Below, one piece after another: positions 36,014-43,759 of a DNA stretch of 64,000 nucleotides. The DNA is taken from contig NZ_BOSE01000005.1 in the NCBI RefSeq assembly GCF_018403185.1, positions 1 to 64,000 on the forward strand, read 5' to 3'. This DNA is from Paenibacillus montaniterrae (lineage in GTDB: Bacteria > Bacillota > Bacilli > Paenibacillales > Paenibacillaceae). The position numbers were made by a program, and so were the translations under genes. Positions within the stretch are counted from its first letter, which is position 1; each line of letters opens with the position of its first letter. The notes under the pieces were generated by a model. The model made no database searches and was not told the origin of the DNA. It saw nothing but the letters and a program-made list of their open reading frames with translations.

Positions 36014-36985
36014 TTACTCAACATCAAAATCAAAGTATTTCTTCGGATACGGCTCATTTTTCAACGTATAGTGCCACCATTCTTTACGATAAGGCTCAAA
36101 GCCTGCCGCCACCATTGTTTCCTTTAGCAGCAAGCGCAGCTCGCTTTGCTCTTTGGTCAACCCCGCTGCTTCATGGGCAGAAATATCACCAAAAAAATCA
36201 TACGGCCCGCCCATATCGAGCGATTCGCCTGTCTCCTTATCAGCCAACGTCAGATCGACCGTGCTGCCGCGCGAATGCCCCGAGCGTCGAGCTAGAAAAC
36301 CGAGCTCAAATACATCGCTTTTATCTACATCAGGGTAAAACTGTTCCTTCATCCGTTCATCCTGCTCATCTTTCGCCCATCTGCCAAAATGCGCTACTGC
36401 CTTTTGCGGGCGATAAGCATCATATATAAGCAGCACATAGCCGAGCGGCTCCATCGCTTGTTCGACCTTTTTCAGAGCCGCTGCAGCCTTTTCGCTTAAA
36501 ATTGCAAACGGCGCGTTATAACCATCAATTTGCTCGCCAACAAAATTGTATTCACCGTAATAGCGAATATCATAAAGCGCATGCTCCAGCACCTCATCGA
36601 CGTATACAAAGCCCTCTGGAAGCTCTCTTTTCTTGTCGAATTCTACTTCTTCAGCGGACTGAGCTTCTATAGATTCTGGTTCAGGTTCTATAGTGGATTC
36701 TGGTTCAGATTCTTTGGCGGATTCTGTGAGAGCTTCACTGTGAGACTCCTGTTGCAGCGCATCATCTGCTGGATCGCTGCCGTTGGAGTCGGTGCCAAAA
36801 GCTGATTCGATTCCCTCAGAATCAGCTACTGAAGAAATCTCATTTACTGATCCATCCTTGTCTTTGTCTGATCCCTTCTCTTCAGCGCTGTTCGTAACCT
36901 GCTGCTGATTGTCGGCCGATGGACTGGATGCAGCACAGCCTGCCAGTAATACAACGAAACATAACATCAACCATTTTAAGCGCAT
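36014..36985 (-). CDS. VanX-like D-alanyl-D-alanine dipeptidase lipoprotein
   Basis: The 323-residue protein has a lipobox LLAGC (Cys17) and a highly acidic Ser/Glu-rich linker (residues 18-118). An M15D dipeptidase domain follows with zinc ligands His237 and Asp244 in SGHSRGSTVDLTL and the catalytic Glu302 and His305 in KEWWHY. It would cleave D-Ala-D-Ala outside the membrane. No vanH, vanA or vanRS genes lie near, so a role in peptide salvage or wall turnover is likelier than glycopeptide resistance. GGAGGG precedes the ATG. Confidence 0.92.
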   Translation of the reverse strand: MRLKWLMLCFVVLLAGCAASSPSADNQQQVTNSAEEKGSDKDKDGSVNEISSVADSEGIESAFGTDSNGSDPADDALQQESHSEALTESAKESEPESTIEPEPESIEAQSAEEVEFDKKRELPEGFVYVDEVLEHALYDIRYYGEYNFVGEQIDGYNAPFAILSEKAAAALKKVEQAMEPLGYVLLIYDAYRPQKAVAHFGRWAKDEQDERMKEQFYPDVDKSDVFELGFLARRSGHSRGSTVDLTLADKETGESLDMGGPYDFFGDISAHEAAGLTKEQSELRLLLKETMVAAGFEPYRKEWWHYTLKNEPYPKKYFDFDVE

Positions 36986-37030
36986 GTTGTTCCCTCCTTG
37001 CTCTACGACAAATGATTGATCGAAATTCTT

Positions 37031-37056
37031 AATCTATGAATCTATGAATCTATGAA
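37031..37056. repeat. 8-bp tandem repeat at the end of the HAD gene
   Basis: AATCTATG occurs three times in a row, followed by a partial unit. The stop codon of the HAD gene (37050-37052) lies inside it, so a change in copy number would move the sequence after the stop but not the protein. Confidence 0.7.
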
Positions 37057-37841
37057 TGAGCAAGTGCAGCAGTTAAACGCTCAACTACTATCGCTACTCC
37101 ATCTTCATCATTGCTGGCTGTTACTTCATCAGCAAGCTGTTTAAGCTCAGGGATGGCATTGCCCATTGCAACAGCATGTCCGCATGCTTCAAACAAGCCG
37201 ATATCATTGGTATCGTCGCCAAATACGATAACTTCATCAAGACCTATGCTATAGACATCACAAAGCCGCTGCAGCGCAAGCTCCTTGGATACCTGCAAAT
37301 GAGCAATCTGCACAAGCTGGCCTTGATCTGTGACAAGCACATTTACTTCATCGCCAAACTGCTCAACCAAGCCCCGCCAATTGTTTAGCCCGGCAGCTAT
37401 TATTTTCGACGGGCTTACGGTTTGCATTTCCTCCAAGGATTTCAATATTGGCTCCCCGCCAACAGCCTGAACAACCGAAGCATCAAACTCGCTTATTGTA
37501 AACCATTGGTCTGCCACCTCAATACTAATGTCAGCATTCGGCTCCTGCATAATAAATGATAGTATCCGTGCAGAAAGCGTGCTGTCAATCGCTTGATGAT
37601 ACGTAAACTGGCTGTGACTGCAGTTTATCATCGCGCCGTTGTAATAAATATAAGCGCTTATCCGCTTTAACGCCTCAGGCAGCAGCATTTCCACAGCACG
37701 CGGCGGTCGTGCAGTAGCTACGATCAGTTTCAATCCCAACTGGTGTGCGCGAAGCAAAGCATTGCAGCTTCGTGCTGACACCTGCTTGCTTGAATTAAGC
37801 AAGGTTCCATCCAAATCTACAGCAATCGCTTTTATTGCCAT
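37050..37841 (-). CDS. HAD superfamily phosphatase, Cof/YidA type
   Basis: The 263-residue cytoplasmic phosphatase has motif I VDLDGTLLNSSK (nucleophile Asp9, acid Asp11), motif II VATARPP near residue 42, the lysine near residue 181 (VSKELALQRL), and motif III/IV VFGDDTNDIGLFEACG near residues 206-220. The large C2B cap places it in the Cof family, which hydrolyses sugar phosphates or flavin/pyridoxal phosphates. The substrate is unknown. GAGGGTG precedes the ATG. Confidence 0.9.
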   Translation of the reverse strand: MAIKAIAVDLDGTLLNSSKQVSARSCNALLRAHQLGLKLIVATARPPRAVEMLLPEALKRISAYIYYNGAMINCSHSQFTYHQAIDSTLSARILSFIMQEPNADISIEVADQWFTISEFDASVVQAVGGEPILKSLEEMQTVSPSKIIAAGLNNWRGLVEQFGDEVNVLVTDQGQLVQIAHLQVSKELALQRLCDVYSIGLDEVIVFGDDTNDIGLFEACGHAVAMGNAIPELKQLADEVTASNDEDGVAIVVERLTAALAHS

Positions 37842-37906
37842 ACTATCACCCTCTCGTTTGATTCATTTGAGCTTGCAAACTTCTAAGCTTCACTCCTGCT
37901 GGATTG

Positions 37907-38698
37907 TCAGGCCTTGGACCAGGTGGCCCGCGTATATCCGATCCTCATTCCGACACGTTCCATATTGCGATGACTGGCGGAGCAGTATGTACATTGCCCT
38001 ACTACAAGCTTGCAGCCGTTCAAATAAGCATCGTTAATTCTGCGTTGCAGCAGTCTCGTTTGCAATCCTTGCTGTCTGTACTGCGGCAATGTCGCTGCAA
38101 AGGTTAATGAAGCTACACCTTCCTCCATATGCATAACTGCAACGGCAGCAGGTGCATTACGATAAAATCCAATATAATAGCGCCAGTTTGGACGAATAAA
38201 TAATACCCGATTGTTTTCAGCTACCGCCTCTTTTCCGTTCAATGAAAGACCAGTGCCAAGGCAGTGGATTTCAGCATAGGTGTCAAGCTCGTCAGCACTA
38301 AGCTCGCGAACGCTAATCTCCTCATGATCGTCAAACACTACTTCTCGTGACTCGCAATATAAGCTGGTATGAAAGGCTGATTGATAAAAGCCTGCACGAT
38401 GCAAAGCCTGCAGAACAGAACGATTCGCTTTACTTGGAATAATATGAAACTCAAAATCTCGTTCACGTTCGCGATAAAATTGGAGCAGCTCAGGAATATC
38501 CGCTTCTTGTACCAACCCTTTTACATTGTTAAATAATCCCCATGGCATCGTCTTGCTGTAAAATGCGACACAGTCTGCTACCCGCTTGATTTCAATTCCT
38601 TCCGGGTTGCCTGTCCGCTCGCCTATTGCATTCATACGATCTGTCATATAGTGGATTTCGCTTTTTTCCAGCGTATCTGCCAGTGCTTCGTTAACCAT
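37907..38698 (-). CDS. GNAT family acetyltransferase, two-domain type
   Basis: The 263-residue protein has a degenerate N-terminal half and a C-terminal GNAT domain with AAVAVMHMEEGVASLTFAAT followed by PQYRQQGLQTRLLQRRIN, the acetyl-CoA-binding loop. The ending (CTYCSASHRNMERVGMRIGY) fits GNAT strand 6 and helix 4. It lies 65 bp upstream of the HAD gene on the same strand and may share a transcript. The substrate is unknown. GAGGAGG lies before the ATG. Confidence 0.82.
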   Translation of the reverse strand: MVNEALADTLEKSEIHYMTDRMNAIGERTGNPEGIEIKRVADCVAFYSKTMPWGLFNNVKGLVQEADIPELLQFYRERERDFEFHIIPSKANRSVLQALHRAGFYQSAFHTSLYCESREVVFDDHEEISVRELSADELDTYAEIHCLGTGLSLNGKEAVAENNRVLFIRPNWRYYIGFYRNAPAAVAVMHMEEGVASLTFAATLPQYRQQGLQTRLLQRRINDAYLNGCKLVVGQCTYCSASHRNMERVGMRIGYTRATWSKA

Positions 38699-38769
38699 TC
38701 TGCTGTCCGCCTCCTCGCATTTTATTAAACTATCAATCTAGATATATTACCATAACGTACCAGAAAAAA

Positions 38770-38814
38770 GACTGTAGATCAACTATGCTCGAAAGCTAAA
38801 GTTTCTCTACAGTC
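38770..38814 (-). terminator. rho-independent terminator
   Basis: GACTGTAGA (38770-38778) pairs with TCTACAGTC (38806-38814). Six T follow on the minus strand. It ends the Gfo/Idh/MocA gene. Confidence 0.75.
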
Positions 38815-38835
38815 TGTAGGTCTGTCAAATATAGG

Positions 38836-39918
38836 CTAGTCGAAATAAATGGCTTTGCCGGTTTTCGAAGACTCGTAAACCGCCTCCAAAATTTCTGAAA
38901 CAACACAAGCCTGCTCTGGTGTAACGAGCGGCTCACTGTCCTGCTCGATAGCCTGTAGCCAAAGTCTCGCTTCCAGCTCCGCAGGATCATCCTTGCTGCC
39001 ATCATAGAAATCAACACCGCCAGCCTCAAGCTCGATGCGGTTCGTGAACAGCTTGCTGTTTTTCTCGCCGTTAATGCGCAAGCCATCCTCCATATCCGCT
39101 CCACCTTCTGTTCCACACAGCGTAGTTTTCGCTTCGCCAGTGTGCAGCATATTGATCGCCCAGCTTGATTCGAGCATAATCGTTGCACCATTTTGCATCG
39201 TAATCATTGCCATTGCCGAGTCCTCCACCGTAAACTTCTCAGGGTCCCATGAGCCCCACGCATTTGCGGCATTCGCTTTTTTCGACAGCTTATGAAATGC
39301 TGTGCCAAGCACGACCTTCGGCTTATAGTTGTCCATCATCCAAAGCGTTAAATCAAGCGCATGCGTCCCAATGTCGATTAGCGGGCCTCCGCCTTGCTTT
39401 TCCTCATCGAGAAACACGCCCCAGGTAGGCACTGCACGGCGGCGAATTGCATGAGCCTTGGCATAATAAATTTCGCCAAGCACTCCTTCCTCACACAGAC
39501 TCTTTAAGTATTGTGAATCAGATCTGAAGCGATTTTGATAGCCGATTGTCAGCTTTTTGCCTGTACGCTTGGCAGCTTCAACCATGCGACGCGCATCTGC
39601 CGCCGTTTTAGCCATCGGCTTCTCGCACATCACATGCTTGCCCGCTTCCAGTGCAGCGATCGAAATATCGGCATGCGAGTCGTTTGGCGTACAGACATGC
39701 ACGATATCGAGAGAGCTGTCGGACAAAAGCTCCATATAATGGGTATACACCCTTGCATCTGATGAACCAAACTTTTCACTGGCTTCTCTTGCCCGTGCTT
39801 CATCAATATCACAGAAGGCAACCATCTCAGCATTCGGCTGCTTTTGCAAGGCTGGCATATGCTTGCCAAACGCAATCCCGCCACAGCCTATAATTCCAAT
39901 TCGATGTTTCTGTGTCAT
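38836..39918 (-). CDS. Gfo/Idh/MocA family oxidoreductase
   Basis: The 360-residue NAD(P)-dependent dehydrogenase starts with the Rossmann motif GIIGCGGIAFGKHMP, has CDIDEARAREASEKFG after strand 2, and the EKPMAKT catalytic-lysine motif at about residue 95. GGGPLIDIGTHALDLTLWMM in the C-terminal domain carries the catalytic His. It oxidises a sugar or cyclitol hydroxyl. I chose the second ATG because GGAGGT runs into the first. It is monocistronic, with its own terminator. Confidence 0.92.
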   Translation of the reverse strand: MTQKHRIGIIGCGGIAFGKHMPALQKQPNAEMVAFCDIDEARAREASEKFGSSDARVYTHYMELLSDSSLDIVHVCTPNDSHADISIAALEAGKHVMCEKPMAKTAADARRMVEAAKRTGKKLTIGYQNRFRSDSQYLKSLCEEGVLGEIYYAKAHAIRRRAVPTWGVFLDEEKQGGGPLIDIGTHALDLTLWMMDNYKPKVVLGTAFHKLSKKANAANAWGSWDPEKFTVEDSAMAMITMQNGATIMLESSWAINMLHTGEAKTTLCGTEGGADMEDGLRINGEKNSKLFTNRIELEAGGVDFYDGSKDDPAELEARLWLQAIEQDSEPLVTPEQACVVSEILEAVYESSKTGKAIYFD

Positions 39919-40556
39919 TTGCATACCTCCAATAGGTAAACAGCATCATTCTGCTTACCGTTTTTTCTTACTTTAATCGTGTGCCAAGTACACAATAGAA
40001 TTGACACCTACTCTCATTGTACCGTTTCACATCGAGTACATACAACTTGTCCTTTAGGATGTTTAAAGCGGTATCTTTGTTCTTGAAATTACACCTTAAT
40101 TTTGCTATCATTGAACTTGTCCTAAATTCAGGATGCTTTTAAGTCTCTAACTCTTATTGACATAACGAAAATATTGGTCTCATCGTTATGGTTTTAACAG
40201 ATGACTCGAGCTTGTTGGCTGTTAAATTATCCATGTTAGAGATATATTGTCTACAGAACAATTAAACCCATCGCCATAAAATAAGGGCGAATGAGTTGAC
40301 ATGTATTTTTATCTATAAGGTTTGGAAAAGGAAATTAAATGCGGGCGCCCAGAAGCTCTGCAAACGTCGTTTGCACAAAGGGTGCGAAGTTAATTAGATT
40401 CATATCTCGTTAACAAGCATTTTATATGAATGCTCACTTGGAACACCAATTCGTAGTGACTTCATTTTGTTCCTTTTCAAAACCAAGGTAAAGGTATGTG
40501 CTCATCTCGTTCACCCTTTTTTGCTTTTAAATTTAAAACAGGAGAGTGTTTGATGT
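39919..40556. other. AT-rich intergenic stretch, no gene supported
   Basis: This gap of over 600 bp is much more AT-rich than the flanking genes. It holds scattered stop codons in all frames. One GC-rich patch at about 40340-40385 contains GCAAACGTCGTTTGC, a near-perfect palindrome. A 24-codon frame starting after AAAAGGAAA at about 40339 is too short to call. Together with the next gene it looks like a small acquired island. Confidence 0.5.
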
Positions 40557-41072
40557 ATGAAAAAGAAGAAGAAAGTGGAAAAGTTGATTCGAGAAACGCT
40601 TTATGAAGTTGAACTTATCAACATCGAGTTTAAACAAATCATTGATAAGACAAAAAAACAAGGAAAAAACAAATTGAGAGGCTTTGAGCTGATTTCCGAT
40701 AATGACCTGGTAGATATTTATACAAAACGAAAGGATAGAAAATATGCTGCGCTAATTATCGAACTGTATGCGCTAGTGGAACAGCTCCTTAAGGATAGTT
40801 ACTCAATCTTACTTGATAGAAAAGAATATAAAAAGGAAGAGGATCTAAATATCATTGTAGATTTACAAGAAAAGCTTAAGGATTCAATTCAGTTTGATTC
40901 TAGCTTCAATATTAAGCAGCTTGCAGACCTCAGGAATTATATTATTCATGATACATTTTCTTTAAAGCAAGCAAGAAAAAGTTTGGGGATTTACAGCAAA
41001 AACAACAAGGCACTGCTCAAGAGACTGTTAAAAAACGTATATCAATATGTGAATAGTATTGCAGTTCAATAA
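40557..41072 (+). CDS. HEPN-like helical protein (putative RNase or toxin)
   Basis: The 171-residue, Lys-rich, all-helical protein contains RNYIIH at residues 126-131, an R-x4-H motif like the active site of HEPN ribonucleases, in the context QLADLRNYIIHD. Most of the chain is helix-forming, as in HEPN bundles. It stands alone in an AT-rich island, with no nucleotidyltransferase antitoxin beside it. GGAGAG lies ten bases before the ATG; an overlapping out-of-frame ATG four bases earlier opens only 17 codons. A defence or abortive-infection role is inference from the motif and setting. Confidence 0.6.
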   Translation: MKKKKKVEKLIRETLYEVELINIEFKQIIDKTKKQGKNKLRGFELISDNDLVDIYTKRKDRKYAALIIELYALVEQLLKDSYSILLDRKEYKKEEDLNIIVDLQEKLKDSIQFDSSFNIKQLADLRNYIIHDTFSLKQARKSLGIYSKNNKALLKRLLKNVYQYVNSIAVQ

Positions 41073-41112
41073 GTATTACCGTACTTTATAACGTACAGCT
41101 GTTTAAACAATA

Positions 41113-41155
41113 AAAGACTGGAGGGAGCATGTTGAGCATGAAACTTCCAGTCTTT
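41113..41155. terminator. bidirectional terminator
   Basis: AAAGACTGGA (41113-41122) pairs with TCCAGTCTTT (41146-41155). It lies between the convergent HEPN-like and RNA methyltransferase genes. Confidence 0.75.
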
Positions 41156-41223
41156 AAGCTTGCTTTACCAGCACAGCATGTAAACAATTTTTCAGATGAT
41201 TTAATTGAATAAAACTGCCATAA

Positions 41224-42030
41224 TCAGCTATATTGCCGTTGACGTAGCGCCTCATAAAGCAATACTGTCGTCGCCATCGCTACATTCAGCGATTCGCTTT
41301 GCCCTGCCATCGGTATAATCACCGTCTGATTGACGAGCGCCTCCACTTCGGCTGACAGACCATCGCCTTCGCTGCCCATGACGAGCCAGGAGCCTTGCTT
41401 CCAGCTATATTCATAGCAATTTTGCGTTGCTTGCAGGCTTGTGCCTACGATATGAATGCCCTGCTGCTTTGCCTGCTCGATTAACGGACGCAGCTCTCCT
41501 TCTATAATGGGCAAATGGAACAAGGAGCCCATTGTAGAGCGTACTGTTTTGGGATTGTAGAGATCGACGCAGCCGCTCCCCAATATAACGGCATCGGCGC
41601 CAACCGCATCGGCGCTTCTTATAATGGTGCCGACATTTCCCGGGTCGCGCACGCCATCAAGCACGACGACAAGGCCATTGGGCTTGAACAACGCAGCGTC
41701 GTCAGCTTGCGGCTTGGCCAGCACAGCAAAAAGCGGCGGCGGCGAGTTCGTGCCGGTGCATTTGGCTAGAACATGCGGTGTTGCCTTGTACCATTCTGTA
41801 TATGAATCCACCCTGGATTGCAGCGCGGCAATTTCCCCAGGCAGACCTTTTTCAGCATCATAAATTATCGCTTCAATTACAGCTTGAGCCGCAATCGCTT
41901 CCTTTAGCAAATGAATCCCTTCAATTACAAATCGCTGCTGGCGATCGCGATGTTTTTTTTCCTGCAGTGCTGCCCATTGCTTTACGCGATCATTTTGCAC
42001 GGATGAAAGCAGCAAATGCTCTTTAGTCAT
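41224..42030 (-). CDS. TrmH/SpoU family RNA 2'-O-methyltransferase (YsgA-like)
   Basis: The 268-residue enzyme has an N-terminal substrate-binding domain (QEKKHRDRQQRFVIEGIHLL) and a SPOUT knotted domain with the motifs LDGVRDPGNVGTIIRSADAV, then MGSEGDGLSAEV and IIPMAGQSESLNVAMATTVL. It methylates ribose in rRNA or tRNA with SAM. The position beside sspI is the same as Bacillus ysgA-sspI. Starts at 42030 (ATG) or slightly upstream are all possible because ribosome sites overlap. The exact target nucleotide is not known from sequence. Confidence 0.9.
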   Translation of the reverse strand: MTKEHLLLSSVQNDRVKQWAALQEKKHRDRQQRFVIEGIHLLKEAIAAQAVIEAIIYDAEKGLPGEIAALQSRVDSYTEWYKATPHVLAKCTGTNSPPPLFAVLAKPQADDAALFKPNGLVVVLDGVRDPGNVGTIIRSADAVGADAVILGSGCVDLYNPKTVRSTMGSLFHLPIIEGELRPLIEQAKQQGIHIVGTSLQATQNCYEYSWKQGSWLVMGSEGDGLSAEVEALVNQTVIIPMAGQSESLNVAMATTVLLYEALRQRQYS

Positions 42031-42134
42031 ACCTTTCACAAACCTTCCTGAAATCATTGCTAAGTGAATGATACATTACTCTTCTGGGCAAAGTAAAGCT
42101 ATTACCAATCAAATACATAAGGAGGATATTAAGA

Positions 42135-42371
42135 ATGCAAAATCTTGATCTTCGCCAAGCGATCATAAACCGTATTCAAAGTAATAGCAAAAATGAAATT
42201 CATGAAACGATTGACGGTTCATGCGATGCTGATGAGCGCGCATTGCCAGGACTAGGCGTATTGTTCGAAATTATTTGGAAGGACTCCAGCGAGGCTCAGC
42301 AATCGGAAATGGTTAACACGCTATATGAGCATTTGCATGCTGATCCATCCAAAGCCTCGCCTTCCTATTAA
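42135..42371 (+). CDS. sspI: small acid-soluble spore protein I
   Basis: The 78-residue protein matches SspI: NLDLRQAIINRI at the start and ALPGLGVLFEIIWKDSSEAQ in the core, closely like Bacillus (MLPGLGVLFEVIWKN). SspI is a minor spore-core protein made late in the forespore. AAGGAGG lies at good spacing before the ATG. It is divergent from the TrmH-family gene, conserving the Bacillus order. Its stop codon overlaps that of phnM on the other strand by four bases. Confidence 0.93.
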   Translation: MQNLDLRQAIINRIQSNSKNEIHETIDGSCDADERALPGLGVLFEIIWKDSSEAQQSEMVNTLYEHLHADPSKASPSY

Positions 42372-43612
42372 GCTTGATAATACGGCTGAGAGGTATAGAC
42401 GATCCGGCCGTTTACAATCGTTTTTTCCACATAGGGCAGCCCATGAAATTGGTCGACTATAATGAGGTCGGCCTTTTTCCCTTTGGCGATGGAACCAACC
42501 TGCTCCGCGATCCCCATTGCCTGCGCAGGGTGCAATGTCGCCAGCTTTACCGCATCCTGCAGCGGCATATTCGCTTCCTCTACCAGCTTGAAAATAGCTT
42601 GCAGCATTGAAGCAGGATGATAATCGGAGCAAATAATGTCAGCGCCCGCTTCGCAAATGGCATCAATTGCCCGCAAATTATGATCATGTGATGCTCCGCG
42701 CACGACATTTGGAGCGCCCACGCATACATGCATCCCGCGAGCCGCCGCATGCTTGGCAACCTCTAATGTAATTGGAAACTCGCTTACGTTAATGCCGCTC
42801 GCCACTCCACTCTCTACCTTGTCCAATGTATCATCGTCATGGGAAGCCACCGCAATCCCTTTGCCGCGCGCACGCAGCACCAGCTTGTTCAGCTTGTCCC
42901 AATCAATCGCTTGCCTGCGCCGCAGCAAATCGTCTACAATCTCTTTTACCTCGCTTGCTGTTACGCCTTGATTTTTCATAACATAGCGCTCAAACGAGCC
43001 TTCCTGGCGATACTGACCTTGGCCCGGAGAATGATCCATATACGATAAATAATGAATGAGCCCTTCGTCAATAAAGTGCTCCACCATCGGCAGCCCATCA
43101 ACATAGGAAACCTCAAACCGCAAATGAATAAGGTTGCGCACCAAGCCTCGTTCAGCATTGTAGCGATGGATCAAATCTATTAGCTCAGAAACGAGATGAT
43201 AGCCGCGCAAGCTCAGACCCACTCCTAGCGAAAGAGAGTGATACATCGTCGTAATACCATGTACAGGCAGCTTGCGTTCAAATTCAAGCAGCGACATTTC
43301 CAAAGGGAATAAGGTGTTCGGCCGCGGCTGCACTTCTTTTTCGATTGCATCACAATGAATATCAATTAGCCCGGGCAAAATCATTTTGTTGGTAGCATCC
43401 ATAACTTCGATATGCTGCACATTTTGCTGTTCATAGCTTGCAATAATGGTTTCAACTGCGACCTCGGCAGAAATAATTTGCTCAATAATGTTGTTTCGTA
43501 TGACGACAGAAGCTTGTATGGATGTTTCCTCCGTCACCACGGTGCCAGAGGCCAGAATGAGCAGCCGTTCTTCCTCAGACTGCGTTATGTTGGAATCCGC
43601 AATTTTACTCAT
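42368..43612 (-). CDS. phnM: PhnM-type alpha-D-ribose 1-methylphosphonate 5-triphosphate diphosphatase
   Basis: The 414-residue amidohydrolase-fold enzyme has the PhnM signature GLIDIHCDAIEKEVQPRPNT, then HGITTMYHSLSLG, ASHDDDTLDKVE, VGAPNVVRGASHDHN and ICSDYHPASMLQAIF. In the C-P lyase pathway it removes pyrophosphate from the ribosyl-methylphosphonate triphosphate. None of phnG to phnL lies in the window, so this is an orphan copy or its pathway is encoded elsewhere. AAGGAGG precedes the ATG. Confidence 0.88.
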   Translation of the reverse strand: MSKIADSNITQSEEERLLILASGTVVTEETSIQASVVIRNNIIEQIISAEVAVETIIASYEQQNVQHIEVMDATNKMILPGLIDIHCDAIEKEVQPRPNTLFPLEMSLLEFERKLPVHGITTMYHSLSLGVGLSLRGYHLVSELIDLIHRYNAERGLVRNLIHLRFEVSYVDGLPMVEHFIDEGLIHYLSYMDHSPGQGQYRQEGSFERYVMKNQGVTASEVKEIVDDLLRRRQAIDWDKLNKLVLRARGKGIAVASHDDDTLDKVESGVASGINVSEFPITLEVAKHAAARGMHVCVGAPNVVRGASHDHNLRAIDAICEAGADIICSDYHPASMLQAIFKLVEEANMPLQDAVKLATLHPAQAMGIAEQVGSIAKGKKADLIIVDQFHGLPYVEKTIVNGRIVYTSQPYYQA

Positions 43613-43686
43613 AGCGGCGCCTCCTTAATTAGTTGCATTTTATTCATTGTAAATCGTTGTAAAACATTTGTAAAACAGAAAGGCAA

Positions 43687-43738
43687 AAGCGCCTTTCGAC
43701 ACATAACAGCTTGCACTGCTACGCATCAAAAGGCGCTT
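43687..43738 (-). terminator. hairpin after the Gfo/Idh/MocA gene
   Basis: AAGCGCCTTT (43687-43696) pairs with AAAGGCGCTT (43729-43738). It lies between phnM and the upstream oxidoreductase gene on the minus strand. T-content after the stem is modest. Confidence 0.6.
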
Positions 43739-43759
43739 GTTCATTTGCATATTAATACA

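Noticed and set aside
40339..40413. 24-codon frame in the AT-rich gap
   Set aside because: It has a possible ribosome site, but it is too short, with no hydrophobic or conserved pattern, to be called a gene.
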